A stretch of DNA of 64,000 bases from Streptomyces sp. Sge12 (GTDB lineage: Bacteria > Actinomycetota > Actinomycetes > Streptomycetales > Streptomycetaceae): assembly GCF_002080455.1 (NCBI RefSeq), contig NZ_CP020555.1, positions 4,872,501 through 4,936,500 of the forward strand, read 5' to 3'. Below, piece by piece: positions 37,887 to 46,951 of this stretch. The notes under the pieces were generated by a model. That model worked only from the letters and a program-made list of their open reading frames with translations, was not told where the DNA came from and searched no databases. Position 1 is the first letter of the stretch. Every line of letters begins with the position of its first letter. A program made the translations under genes and the position numbers.

Positions 37887-40769
37887 TCAGGGCGCGGGCG
37901 GGAACAGCACGGGTATCGCCGAGACCAGGTGCGAGGCCCGGTCCAGGGCGCTGGCCAGCAGTGCCAGGTCGGTCGGCCCGTTGCCCAGCTCGCGTACCGG
38001 GCGGCGGGCCGGTGGATCGCCCATCCGCTCCCACTCCACCGGGACCACAGTCGGCCTCAGGGTCGCCGTCCGGGGGATCCGGCCGGTGACCCGGCCCGCC
38101 TGGAACGGGACCGTCCGGCCGTCCCCGAAGCGGAGCAGGCCGCGGCCCGGGCCCGGCTGGTCGGGGGCCTCGAGCTCCACGCGCAGGGTCGTGAGCCGGG
38201 CCGGCCCGGTCTCCGCCGTGAGGTCCGGGCGGGCGCTGGTGGCGACCAGGTGCACGCCGAGCCGGGCGCCCTCGCGGGCCACCGCCTCCAGCGCCCGGAC
38301 CACCGAGCCGGCGGCGGGGCGGCCGGTACTGCCCAGCCCCGGCGAGACCAGCGCGTCGAGGTCGTCCACGAGCACCACCAGGCGGGGCAGCGGGCTGGGC
38401 CCGGCCGGATCGGTACGCGGCGCCGCGGCGCGCAGCCGGAGCGTGCCGGTGCGCTGGGGGTCGAGGTCACCGCGCTGCTCGCCCGGGGTGGGGCGGCGCG
38501 GCGAGACCATCCGGTCGGACACCTCGCGCTGCGCGTGCCACTCGGCGAAGGACAGCTCCGCCAGCAGCTCGGAGCGGCGCTTGAGCTCCGCGCCCAGCGC
38601 CTGCGCGAACTCCCGCATGCGCAGCGGATCGGAGGCGACCAGGTGGGCGCAGACGTGCGGCAGTTCGGTGCAGGGCAGCAGCCCGTCGCCGCGCTCCCCG
38701 CCGGCCCCGTCGAGCAGGAGCAGCCCGAGCCGGTCGGGCCGGGCGGCCGCGGACAGCGAGGCGGCCACCGAGCGCAGCAGCTCGGTACGCCCGCTGCCGG
38801 CGGGCCCCTCGATGAGCAGGTGCGGGCCGTCGTGGACGAGCTCGGTGCCGACGGGGCCGCGCCGGCCGCTGCCCAGCACGATCTCGGCGAGGCCGCCCAC
38901 GCCCTGCCCCTGGTCGGTGGCGGCGGCCCACCGGGCCATCAGGGAGGCCGGGGTGGCCCGGGCCAGCCCCAGCTCGTCCAGTAGCCGGGCGGTGGCGGGC
39001 AGCGTGGCCGCGGACGGCCGGTACGCCGCGGCCGCGGAGCCGCCCTCGGCGGTGCGCAGCGGGGCCAGGGCGCGGGCGAAGCGCTCGGCCCAGGCGGCGG
39101 AGACGGCGTCGGCGGTGGCGGTGCCCCCGACGGGGACCGGCCGGCCGCCGCTGATCTCGAAGGTCCGTACGGCCGTGGCCACGTCGCCGCTGAGCAGCGC
39201 GACCGCGCCGCAGTGCCGGAAGGCGGGCGCGCCCGCGCAGGCGGCCTCGTACGTCTCGGCGACCGGGGAGGCGGGGGTGGCGGCCGGGGCCTCGGCGAGC
39301 GCGAGCACGTGGATACCGGCGGCCGGGCCGTGCGAGGCGAGCCGTCCGGTGATGTCGCGCAGCGGGCCCGCCCCGGGATCGCCGTCGATCACGACGAGCG
39401 TGTACGGGCCGTCGTATACGGCGGCGGCCCGCCGGACCTGCCCGGCGTCGGCGGCGGCCCAGTGCACGCCGAGGGGGCCCTCGTCGAGCCGGCGGGTCAG
39501 CTCACCCGTACGGGCGACGGCCTGGTCGCGGTCGTAGGCGAGGAGCAGGCGGCAGTCCTGGCCGTGCGCGGGCCGCACGTGGGGCAGCCAGCCGAGCCAG
39601 CCCCAGTCGGCGCGCCGGTCGGCGAGGCTGCGCGCCCGGTCGGTGGAGACGAGGACGATCTCCAGCTGGCCCGGTGCGTGCAGTCCCGCCATCTGCGCGA
39701 CCACCCAGCGGGCGACCCCGGCCAGCCGGGCCCGCGGTCCGGCGAGCCCGAGGGCGCCGACGGCGGGCAGGGACACCCGGCTGCCGGCGCCGAGCCCCAC
39801 GTCGAGCACGGCGAGCCGCCCGGTCGTACGGGACCACAGGCGCTCGGTGGGGCCCATCGCGGCCAGCAGCAGCGCGGCGGGGTCGTCGGGGTCGGGGGCG
39901 GCGGCCGTCGGTTCCTGCGGGGCCCCGGTCGGCTCCTCGCCCCGTACCCACTTGCGGGCCCAGGCCCCGATGCCCTTGCGGCGCCCGGCTCCGGCGGCTG
40001 CCGCGCCGCCGGAGTCGGGGGCTTCGGGGGCCTCGGCGGGTCCGGGGGCGTGCGCCGCCGGCGCGGGGGCGGCGGTGTCCGCCCCGGGGAGCGGGCCGGG
40101 CGGCGGGCCCGGGTCGAGGGGCGGGGCGGAGACCGAGAGGTGGCCCTGGAGGTCCGGCACCGTGGCCAGCGCGGGTGCGCCCGCGGACGCCAGCCGCAGG
40201 GTGGACTCGCCGACCCGCAGCAGCGCCCCCGGGGGCAGGGCGACGGGCTGCGGGCCCACCGGGGCGCCGTCCAGGGTGGTGCCGTTCGTCGAGTCCAGGT
40301 CTGCGACCACGACCCGCCCGTCGCGGATCACGGTCACCGCGCAGTGCAGCCGGGAGACGTCGGGATCGTCCAGCGGGACGTCGGCGTCGGCGGAGCGGCC
40401 CACCCGGATCTGCCCGCTGTGCAGCAGGTGCACTCCGCCCGCGTCGGGTCCCGCGACCACGTGCAGCTGGGGTGTGCCCAGACCGTCCTCGGGCAGGACG
40501 TCCGGCACCGGGCCGTGCAGGGCCAGCACCGCGCCGTCCACGAGCGGCGGCTCCCCGAGCACCCGCCGCTGGAGGTCGAGGCGCTCGGAGCCGGCGTACA
40601 GGACGACCGTGCCTCCGGTGTCGGGTCCGCCGACGGTCGCCGCGAGGCCGGAGGCGACCGCGGCCAGCGCGGTACCGGCGGGCGCGGTGACGAGTACGTC
40701 ACAGCTCGCGGGGGCGGTCGCGGTCTGGTGGCCGCTGCGCGACCCAAGGACGGTCAGCCGGATCTGCAT
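37887..40769 (-). CDS. FHA-domain protein with FtsK/SpoIIIE-like ATPase region
   Basis: A 960-residue protein from ATG 40767-40769. Residues 1-95 resemble a ubiquitin-like or first FHA module. Residues about 105-195 are a forkhead-associated domain with QIRVGRSADADVPLDDPDVS, SRLHCAV and DLDSTNGT, the phosphothreonine-binding signature. A Pro/Ala-rich linker follows. The region from 310 on resembles EssC/EccC-type type VII secretion ATPases: GPTERLWSRTTGRLAVLDVG, then a P-loop-like GPAGSGRTELL in which the Walker lysine is arginine, and Walker B RLVVLVDDLDAL. VHLVATSARPD and LLRFGDGRTVPFQAG match later FtsK motifs. No transmembrane helices are visible, unlike EssC. It is divergent from the kinase gene pkaA, which could supply its phospho-partner. 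Confidence 0.85.
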   Translation of the reverse strand: MQIRLTVLGSRSGHQTATAPASCDVLVTAPAGTALAAVASGLAATVGGPDTGGTVVLYAGSERLDLQRRVLGEPPLVDGAVLALHGPVPDVLPEDGLGTPQLHVVAGPDAGGVHLLHSGQIRVGRSADADVPLDDPDVSRLHCAVTVIRDGRVVVADLDSTNGTTLDGAPVGPQPVALPPGALLRVGESTLRLASAGAPALATVPDLQGHLSVSAPPLDPGPPPGPLPGADTAAPAPAAHAPGPAEAPEAPDSGGAAAAGAGRRKGIGAWARKWVRGEEPTGAPQEPTAAAPDPDDPAALLLAAMGPTERLWSRTTGRLAVLDVGLGAGSRVSLPAVGALGLAGPRARLAGVARWVVAQMAGLHAPGQLEIVLVSTDRARSLADRRADWGWLGWLPHVRPAHGQDCRLLLAYDRDQAVARTGELTRRLDEGPLGVHWAAADAGQVRRAAAVYDGPYTLVVIDGDPGAGPLRDITGRLASHGPAAGIHVLALAEAPAATPASPVAETYEAACAGAPAFRHCGAVALLSGDVATAVRTFEISGGRPVPVGGTATADAVSAAWAERFARALAPLRTAEGGSAAAAYRPSAATLPATARLLDELGLARATPASLMARWAAATDQGQGVGGLAEIVLGSGRRGPVGTELVHDGPHLLIEGPAGSGRTELLRSVAASLSAAARPDRLGLLLLDGAGGERGDGLLPCTELPHVCAHLVASDPLRMREFAQALGAELKRRSELLAELSFAEWHAQREVSDRMVSPRRPTPGEQRGDLDPQRTGTLRLRAAAPRTDPAGPSPLPRLVVLVDDLDALVSPGLGSTGRPAAGSVVRALEAVAREGARLGVHLVATSARPDLTAETGPARLTTLRVELEAPDQPGPGRGLLRFGDGRTVPFQAGRVTGRIPRTATLRPTVVPVEWERMGDPPARRPVRELGNGPTDLALLASALDRASHLVSAIPVLFPPAP

Positions 40770-41207
40770 CGCCGTCAGCGGTCCCTTCTGCGCGGTGCGC
40801 GGTGTGTGCGCCCGGCAGGGGAATCCCGTGACATGACCGTCCGGTCGCCCCCCACCCGGCACGGACGCGTCGTCCGGTCAGGTCTGCCCGGAAGGCGGGG
40901 CTCCCGTCCCGTGCCGTTCCGTACGGGTGCATCCTCGCACCTGTCACGGACAACACGCCCGGCACCCGGCAACAAATGATCTTGATGTGATCCGACCCGG
41001 GGCGGACCCCGGCCGGATCCGGACGGCGAGGTGGCGAAAGACGGGGAAAAACGCCTCCGGCATACCCCACAAACATCACCCTCCGTACATATGTGCGGCA
41101 ACCAACCTCCGAGGTCCGGCGTCTTCCCGGGGGACAGCCCCTAGAGTGGGCCGGAAAACCAATCAGCAGAACGACCACATCAGGACGACAGCAGGGGAGC
41201 GCGAGAC
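40770..41207. promoter_or_regulatory. divergent region between FHA/FtsK-like gene and pkaA
   Basis: A 438-base gap without coding character. It includes the only AT-rich patches nearby (AACAAATGATCTTGATGTGATC near 40970-40991) and the palindrome ACATATGT near 41085. TAGAGT at 41142-41147 is a possible -10 for pkaA, giving a leader of about 55 bases. Promoters for both directions should lie here. Confidence 0.4.
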
Positions 41208-42986
41208 GTGCGGCCAGTCGGCAGCAAATACCTGCTCGAGGAGCCGCTCGGGCGCGGCGCCACGGGCACTGTCTGGCGTGCCCGCCAGAGGGAGGCCGCC
41301 GGCGCGGAGGCGGCCGTGGCGGGCCAGCCCGGCGAGACCGTGGCCATCAAGGTCCTCAAGGAGGAGTTGGCCCAGGATCCCGACATCGTCATGCGCTTCC
41401 TGCGGGAGCGCTCGGTCCTGCTGCGCCTGACCCACCCCAACATCGTGCGCACCCGCGACCTCGTCGTCGAGGGTGACCTGCTGGCCCTGGTCATGGACCT
41501 GATCGACGGCCCGGACCTGCACCGCTACCTCCGCGAGAACGGCCCCTTCACGCCCGTCGCCGCGAGCCTGCTGACCGCCCAGATCGCGGACGCCCTCGCC
41601 GCCAGCCACGCCGACGGAGTGGTCCACCGCGACCTGAAGCCGGCCAACGTGCTGCTCGACGAGCGCGGCGGGCAGATGAAGCCGATGCTCACCGACTTCG
41701 GCATCGCCCGCCTCGCGGACTCCCCGGGCCTGACCCGCACCCACGAGTTCGTCGGCACCCCCGCCTACGTCGCCCCCGAGTCCGCGGAAGGCCGCCCGCA
41801 GACCTCCGCCGTCGACATCTACGGCGCCGGCATCCTGCTCTACGAGCTGCTCACCGGACGCCCGCCGTTCGCCGGGGGCACCGCGCTCGAAGTGCTCCAC
41901 CGCCACCTCAGCGAGGACCCGCAGCGGCCCTCGACCGTGCCCGAGCCGCTGTGGACGGTCATCGAGCGCTGCCTGCGCAAGGAGCCGAACGAGCGCCCCA
42001 GCGCCCAGAGCCTGGCCCGCGGGCTGCGCGTGGTGGCCGCCGGCATCGGCGTGCACTCCTCGGCCGCCGAGGTGGAGGCCGCGCTCGGCGTGGGCGCCCT
42101 GCTCGCGCCCGACCCCTCGCCGGCCCCGGTCCCCGAGACCCCCGGCGCCGCCGACCCCACCCAGATGCTTCCCGGGACGGGCGCGGGCGTCGGCGCGTAC
42201 GACCCGAACGGCATGACCAGCGTCCTGCCGCCGGTCGGGGCGGCCGACGCCACCTCGGTGCTGCCGAGCACCGGCGGGCCCGGTGCCGACCCGACCTCGG
42301 TGATGCCCCCGGTGCAGCGGCCCGACCAGCCGCACCCGTGGCAGTCGCAGATGCAGGCCGCCCGTGACCGCAACGAGCAGACGCAGATCCAGTACCTCGA
42401 CCCGAACGAGGACCCCCTGCGCCGCCGGCCGCAGCGACAGGCGCCCCCGCCGCCGCAGCACCGGCCCCAGCAGCAGCAGCCGTACCGGCAGGGCCCGCCG
42501 CCCCAGCAGCAGCAGTACCAGCAGCCGCAGCAGCCCCAGTACCGCCCGCCGCAGCAGCCGCCCCAGCAGCAGTACGCGCCTCAGCCGCCGCCGCAGCACT
42601 ACCAGCCGCAGCAGCACCAGCCGTACCAGCAGCAGTCTCAGCCGCAGCAGCCCCAGTACCGCCAGCCGCAGCCGCAGCAGCAGCCCCCACAGGCTCCGCC
42701 GCAGCAGCGGCCGGCCCCCCGGGAGCCGCGCGAGCCGCGCCGTCGCAGCGCCAACCCGGTGCGCATCCCCGGCCTCGGCTGCCTCAAGGGCTGCCTGGTG
42801 CTGATCCTGGTGTTCTTCGTCGCCGGCTGGCTGATCTGGGAGCTGACCCCGCTCCAGGAGTGGGTCGGCACCGGCCGCGGCTGGTGGGACCAGGTGTGGA
42901 CCTGGGGCTCCGACGTCGTCGACTGGGTCGGCACGATCGGGGATTCCGCGGGCTCGTCGGGCTCCTCGGGCCCTACGAATCCCTGA
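41208..42986 (+). CDS. pkaA: serine/threonine protein kinase PkaA
   Basis: A 592-residue Hanks-type kinase from GTG 41208, with AGGGGAG upstream. The P-loop GRGATGTVW (15-23), Lys48 in VAIKVLK, catalytic VVHRDLKPANVLL with Asp142, and DFG at 163-165 are intact; the APE equivalent is APESAEG. After the catalytic domain (to about 275) comes a Pro/Thr-rich linker, then a strongly Gln/Pro/Tyr-rich stretch (about 408-504, encoded by 42430-42720). A single transmembrane helix (CLVLILVFFVAGWLIWEL, about 528-545) and a short Trp-rich outer tail follow. The order and the partner gene match pkaA-pkaB of S. coelicolor. It probably phosphorylates Ser/Thr targets, perhaps including ligands of the adjacent FHA protein. 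Confidence 0.93.
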   Translation: MRPVGSKYLLEEPLGRGATGTVWRARQREAAGAEAAVAGQPGETVAIKVLKEELAQDPDIVMRFLRERSVLLRLTHPNIVRTRDLVVEGDLLALVMDLIDGPDLHRYLRENGPFTPVAASLLTAQIADALAASHADGVVHRDLKPANVLLDERGGQMKPMLTDFGIARLADSPGLTRTHEFVGTPAYVAPESAEGRPQTSAVDIYGAGILLYELLTGRPPFAGGTALEVLHRHLSEDPQRPSTVPEPLWTVIERCLRKEPNERPSAQSLARGLRVVAAGIGVHSSAAEVEAALGVGALLAPDPSPAPVPETPGAADPTQMLPGTGAGVGAYDPNGMTSVLPPVGAADATSVLPSTGGPGADPTSVMPPVQRPDQPHPWQSQMQAARDRNEQTQIQYLDPNEDPLRRRPQRQAPPPPQHRPQQQQPYRQGPPPQQQQYQQPQQPQYRPPQQPPQQQYAPQPPPQHYQPQQHQPYQQQSQPQQPQYRQPQPQQQPPQAPPQQRPAPREPREPRRRSANPVRIPGLGCLKGCLVLILVFFVAGWLIWELTPLQEWVGTGRGWWDQVWTWGSDVVDWVGTIGDSAGSSGSSGPTNP

Positions 42987-43023
42987 CGGGAGCTCCCGTA
43001 GCGCCGACTTCGTAGATTTGTCG

Positions 43024-43054
43024 ACTTCTGGGGGGTGATTTCGCCCCCAGAAGT
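43024..43054 (+). terminator. hairpin between pkaA and pkaB
   Basis: A perfect eleven-base stem ACTTCTGGGGG / CCCCCAGAAGT (43024-43034 and 43044-43054) with a nine-base loop GTGATTTCG. No T tract follows. It may attenuate read-through from pkaA or separate the two transcripts. Confidence 0.7.
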
Positions 43055-43146
43055 GAAGGTCGCCGCGAATCCGGGCCCCTGCTGGCCTCCAAGGCCCACT
43101 CGGCCGCGTAGCTTTGGTGCGTACGCCAGCCGCTGAGGGAGCAGTC

Positions 43147-44394
43147 GTGGCACGGAAGATCGGCAGCCGGTACACCGCGCACCAGATCCTGGGGCGCGGC
43201 AGCGCGGGCACGGTGTGGCTGGGCGAGGGGCCTGACGGGCCCGTCGCCGTCAAACTGCTGCGCGAGGACCTCGCGTCCGACCAGGAACTCGTCGGACGGT
43301 TCGTCCAGGAGCGCAGCGCGCTGCTCGGCCTGGAGCACCCGCACGTCGTGTCCGTCCGCGACCTCGTCGTGGACGGCAACGACCTCGCCCTCGTCATGGA
43401 CCTCGTCCGCGGTACGGACCTGCGCACGCGCCTCGACCGCGAGCGGCGGCTCGCCCCCGAGGCGGCCGTGGCGATCGTCGCGGACGTCGCCGACGCGCTC
43501 GCCGCGGCGCACGCGGCGGGGGTCGTCCACCGGGACGTCAAGCCGGAGAACGTCCTGCTGGACATGCAGGGCCCGCTCGGCCCGGGCGGCTCGCACCCGG
43601 CCCTGCTGACCGACTTCGGCGTGGCCAAACTGATCGACTCCCCGCGGCGGGCCTCGGCCGGCCGGGCCTCCGCCCCGACGACCCGGATCATCGGCACCCC
43701 CGACTACCTGGCGCCGGAGATCGTGGAGGGCCTGCCCCCGCGGGCCGCGGTGGACATATACGCCCTGGCCACGGTCCTGTACGAGCTGCTGGCCGGCTTC
43801 ACCCCCTTCGGCGGGGGCCACCCGGGAGCGGTCCTGCGGCGGCACGTGACCGAGACGGTCGTCCCGCTGCCGGGCATCCCCGACGAGCTGTGGCAGCTCA
43901 TCGTGCAGTGCCTGGCCAAGGCCCCGGCCTCGCGGCTGCGGGCCTCGGAGCTGTCGGTCCGGCTGCGGGACCTGCTCCCGATGCTGGCCGGGATGCCGCC
44001 GCTGGACGTGGACGAGCCGGACGACGCCGATCCGGACCCCGAGCCCTCGGAGGAGCCGGCGGCGGACCCGGTCCGGCGGCGGGGCGTTGTCCCGCTCGTG
44101 CCGGGCTCGGCGACCGACTCCAACCGGGACACCCACACCTCGATGCGCGTGCCGGGGCCGGACGAGCTGGCGGGCGGGGCGCTGGGCACCGCCCGCGTAC
44201 CGCGTCCGGCGGGCGGCCACCGGCCGGGCTCCGCCCGGCACCGCGCCGAGGCCGCGCGCAAGCGCCGGCTGGTGCTGTCCGTGTCGGCCCTCGCGCTGGC
44301 CGCGGCGGTCGGGCTGGGCACGTGGCTGGCCGTCTCGGGCGACGACCCGGCCCCCCGGCAGGACAACAAGCAGTCGGTCCCGCGGGTCCCGTGA
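43147..44394 (+). CDS. pkaB: serine/threonine protein kinase PkaB
   Basis: A 415-residue Hanks-type kinase from GTG 43147, preceded by GAGGGAG, very close to the 417 residues I recall for S. coelicolor PkaB. Glycine loop GRGSAGTVW, Lys36 in VAVKLLRE, catalytic VVHRDVKPENVLL with Asp130, and LLTDFGVAK are all intact. The juxtamembrane region (about 280-370) is acidic then Pro/Arg-rich. A transmembrane helix (RLVLSVSALALAAAVGLGTW, about 375-395) leaves only about 20 residues outside, so there is no sensor domain such as PASTA. It lies 160 bases after pkaA and is followed by a repeat-type hairpin. Confidence 0.93.
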   Translation: MARKIGSRYTAHQILGRGSAGTVWLGEGPDGPVAVKLLREDLASDQELVGRFVQERSALLGLEHPHVVSVRDLVVDGNDLALVMDLVRGTDLRTRLDRERRLAPEAAVAIVADVADALAAAHAAGVVHRDVKPENVLLDMQGPLGPGGSHPALLTDFGVAKLIDSPRRASAGRASAPTTRIIGTPDYLAPEIVEGLPPRAAVDIYALATVLYELLAGFTPFGGGHPGAVLRRHVTETVVPLPGIPDELWQLIVQCLAKAPASRLRASELSVRLRDLLPMLAGMPPLDVDEPDDADPDPEPSEEPAADPVRRRGVVPLVPGSATDSNRDTHTSMRVPGPDELAGGALGTARVPRPAGGHRPGSARHRAEAARKRRLVLSVSALALAAAVGLGTWLAVSGDDPAPRQDNKQSVPRVP

Positions 44395-44412
44395 CGCCGT
44401 GCGGCGCCGTGG

Positions 44413-44480
44413 TCGGGGGCGCTGCCCCCGAACCCCCGCGCCTCGAACGCCGGCGAGGCTGCATGTCCAGCCCCGCCGGC
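44413..44480. terminator. terminator-like dispersed repeat between pkaB and the oxygenase gene
   Basis: The hairpin TCGGGGGCGCTGCCCCCGA (44413-44431) is followed by the repeat core CGCCTCGAACGCCGGCGAGG and by a second hairpin, GCCGGCGAGGCTG / CAGCCCCGCCGGC (one mismatch) at about 44450-44480. It lies between convergent genes, as does the copy at 29033. Confidence 0.8.
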
Positions 44481-44493
44481 AGCGGGGCTTCGG

Positions 44494-45495
44494 CTACGCC
44501 GGGACCAGTTCCGGGTGCCAGCGCCGCGCGACGGCGGGGTGGGCGCGGACCCAGCCCTTCAGTTCGTTGCGGCCGTACTCGGCGTGCAGCGGGTTCGACT
44601 CGTCGTGCGCGACCCCGGGCGCGGAGCGCAGGTACTCGCCCGGGACGGTCTCGATCACCGCGTCCAGCCGGGGGTTGTAGAAGAACGGCACCGAGTACCG
44701 CTCCACCGCCCCGGGCGGGCTGATCACCCGGTGGTCCGTCGCCGTCAGGTAGCCCTCGGTCGCGATCTCCAGCAGCTCGCCCAGGTTCACCACGAACGCG
44801 CCCGGCATCGGCGGCACGTCCAGGTAGCCGCCGTCCCGGACCACTTGGAGGCCGCCCACCGAGTCCTGGAGCAGCAGCGTCAGGAAGCCGTAGTCCTTGT
44901 GTGCGCCGACCCCCTGGTCGGTGCCGGAGGGGGCCGATCCCGGGTAGCGGATCAGCTTGGTGTGCAGGTGCGGGCGGTCCGCGAAGGCCGCGTCGAAGAA
45001 GTCCGCCGGGGCGCCGATCGCGACGAGCAGCTCCCGCAGCAGCCGGTGGGCGACCGCCGCGAGGCGCGACTGCCAGTCCAGGACCACCGTGCGGAGCTCC
45101 GGGAGGGCGGCCGGCCACTGGTTGGGGCCCTCCAGCCACAGGTACGCCGGGTCGTCCGGGCCCACCGCCGGCGCCGGGCGCTCCGCGCCGACGTCCAGCT
45201 GGTCCCGCCAGTCGGAGGCCCCGCCGGTCAGCTCGTGGCCGATGCGGGTGTAGCCGCGGAAGTGGGGGGAGTTCAGATTGCTGACCGCGAGCCGGTCGGC
45301 CTCCGGGAGGGCGAAGAAGGCCTTGGTCAGATCGAGGATGCGGGCGCTCTCGGCGGCGGTGACGCCGTGCCCGGTCAGGTGCAGGAAACCGGAGTCCCGG
45401 GCGGCTGCGTGCAGCTTCTTCAGGAAGTCGGCCCGCTGGGCCGGGTCGTCGGCCTGGGAGAGGTCCAGGACGGGGAGGGTGTGCGCGGACGGCAT
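44494..45495 (-). CDS. 2-oxoglutarate/Fe(II)-dependent dioxygenase, isopenicillin N synthase-like
   Basis: A 333-residue enzyme from ATG 45493-45495 (MPSAHTLPVLDLSQADDP), with ACGGAG upstream. The N-terminal DIOX_N domain (SGFLHLTGHGV) and the C-terminal jelly roll are complete. The iron ligands are His199 and Asp201 in GAHKDYGFLTLL and His255 in ATDHRV; 2-oxoglutarate binding is by the RxS motif Arg266-Ser268 in ERYSVPFF. Related proteins hydroxylate or desaturate small molecules or act in ethylene and flavonoid-like chemistry; the substrate here is unknown. It stands alone, convergent with pkaB and divergent from prfB, so it is not part of an obvious biosynthetic cluster. Confidence 0.9.
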   Translation of the reverse strand: MPSAHTLPVLDLSQADDPAQRADFLKKLHAAARDSGFLHLTGHGVTAAESARILDLTKAFFALPEADRLAVSNLNSPHFRGYTRIGHELTGGASDWRDQLDVGAERPAPAVGPDDPAYLWLEGPNQWPAALPELRTVVLDWQSRLAAVAHRLLRELLVAIGAPADFFDAAFADRPHLHTKLIRYPGSAPSGTDQGVGAHKDYGFLTLLLQDSVGGLQVVRDGGYLDVPPMPGAFVVNLGELLEIATEGYLTATDHRVISPPGAVERYSVPFFYNPRLDAVIETVPGEYLRSAPGVAHDESNPLHAEYGRNELKGWVRAHPAVARRWHPELVPA

Positions 45496-45815
45496 GACGG
45501 CTCCGTTTCGGGATGTCACGGGGTCCTGTTCCCCAGAGGTGGCGGGGGCCGCGGGGCGGGGGGAGGGTCTCCGGCAGGGGTGGTGCCGGGACCGCGGGAG
45601 CCGCGCGTACAGGACCAAGTCGGATCGGGGTGGATCAGGCTTGGGTTCGGTCCGGCGGCAGACAGCTCGTCGTCGTGACACGCATGTGGTCCACATGGCG
45701 GCGCTTGACGAGAAGAACGGTCATACGGTGAGCGTACGCCCGTACGAGCTCTCATCAGTACGGGTGATCCGGCCTGCCCGGACGGCTTCGTCCGGGGACC
45801 GGCTACGCTGGACCC
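45496..45815. promoter_or_regulatory. divergent region between oxygenase gene and prfB
   Basis: A 320-base gap. The inverted repeat CCCGTAC-N12-GTACGGG lies at 45739-45764. A -10-like TACGCT at 45804-45809 ends six bases before the prfB GTG, so prfB may be transcribed without a leader. No further gene was seen. Confidence 0.4.
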
Positions 45816-46925
45816 GTGGCAGTCGTCGATGTTTCCGAAGAGCTGAAGTCCCTCTCCTCGACCATGGGGTCGATCGAGGCCGTCCTGGACCTCGACAAGC
45901 TGAGGGCAGATATCGCCGTGCTCGAGGAGCAGGCCGCCGCGCCGTCCCTGTGGGACGACCCGGAGGCCGCTCAGAAGATCACGAGCAAGCTTTCGCACCT
46001 CCAGGCGGAGGTCCGTAAGACCGAGACGCTGCGGGGGCGCATCGACGACCTCGGGGTGCTCTTCGACCTCGCCCAGGAGATGGACGACGCGGACACCCTG
46101 GCCGAGGCCGAGGCCGAGCTCGTCTCCGTCCGCAAGGCGCTGGACGAGATGGAGGTCCGGACCCTGCTCTCCGGCGAGTACGCCGAGCGCGAGGCCCTGG
46201 TCAACATCCGTGCCGAGGCCGGCGGCGTCGACGCCTCCGACTTCGCCGAGCGCCTCCAGCGCATGTACCTGCGCTGGGCCGAGCGCCACGGATACTCGAC
46301 GGAGATCTACGAGACCTCGTACGCGGAAGAGGCCGGCATCAAGTCGACCACCTTCGTCGTCAAGGCCCCGTACGCCTACGGGACGCTCTCGGTCGAGCAG
46401 GGCACCCACCGCCTCGTGCGGATCTCGCCCTTCGACAACCAGGGCCGCCGCCAGACCTCCTTCGCGGGCGTCGAGGTGCTCCCGGTCGTCGAGACCAGCG
46501 ACCACGTCGAGATCGACGAGGCCGAGCTGCGCGTCGACGTGTACCGCGCCTCCGGCCCCGGCGGCCAGGGCGTCAACACCACCGACTCCGCGGTGCGCAT
46601 CACGCACCTGCCGACCGGCATCGTGGTCTCCTGCCAGAACGAGCGCTCGCAGATCCAGAACAAGGCCAGCGCGATGAACGTCCTCCAGGCCAAGCTGCTC
46701 GAGCGGCGCCGCCAGGAGGAGAAGGACAAGATGGACGCCCTGAAGGACGGCGGCAGCTCCTGGGGCAACCAGATGCGCTCCTACGTCCTGCACCCGTACC
46801 AGATGGTCAAGGACCTGCGGACGGAGTTCGAGGTCGGCAACCCGCAGGCGGTGCTCGACGGCGAGATCGACGGCTTCCTGGAGGCCGGAATCCGCTGGCG
46901 CAAGCAGCAGGAGCAGACCGCGTAA
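45816..46925 (+). CDS. prfB: peptide chain release factor 2
   Basis: A 369-residue class I release factor recognising UGA and UAA. The anticodon-like SPF tripeptide is in RISPFDNQ near 204-207, and the universally conserved GGQ is in SGPGGQGVN near 248-252, positioned to trigger hydrolysis in the peptidyl transferase centre. The whole gene is in one frame; the autoregulatory +1 frameshift of enterobacterial prfB, with its early in-frame UGA, is absent. The start is GTG 45816 (VAVVDVSEELKSLSSTM). With no ribosome-binding site and a -10-like hexamer directly upstream, a leaderless mRNA is plausible. Confidence 0.97.
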   Translation: MAVVDVSEELKSLSSTMGSIEAVLDLDKLRADIAVLEEQAAAPSLWDDPEAAQKITSKLSHLQAEVRKTETLRGRIDDLGVLFDLAQEMDDADTLAEAEAELVSVRKALDEMEVRTLLSGEYAEREALVNIRAEAGGVDASDFAERLQRMYLRWAERHGYSTEIYETSYAEEAGIKSTTFVVKAPYAYGTLSVEQGTHRLVRISPFDNQGRRQTSFAGVEVLPVVETSDHVEIDEAELRVDVYRASGPGGQGVNTTDSAVRITHLPTGIVVSCQNERSQIQNKASAMNVLQAKLLERRRQEEKDKMDALKDGGSSWGNQMRSYVLHPYQMVKDLRTEFEVGNPQAVLDGEIDGFLEAGIRWRKQQEQTA

Positions 46926-46951
46926 CGACGCGGCACGCGACGCAGCACGAG

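Noticed and set aside
37887..40769. Complete type VII secretion system
   Set aside because: Only an EssC/EccC-like ATPase is present; there are no WXG100, EccB, EccD, EccE or mycosin genes nearby.
42430..42720. CRISPR-like or tandem DNA repeat array
   Set aside because: The repetition is of CAG and CCG codons in the Gln/Pro-rich part of PkaA, with no regular spacers and an intact reading frame.
45816..45900. Programmed frameshift in prfB
   Set aside because: The reading frame is continuous with no early TGA or CTTTGA-type slippery site, so RF2 is made without frameshifting.
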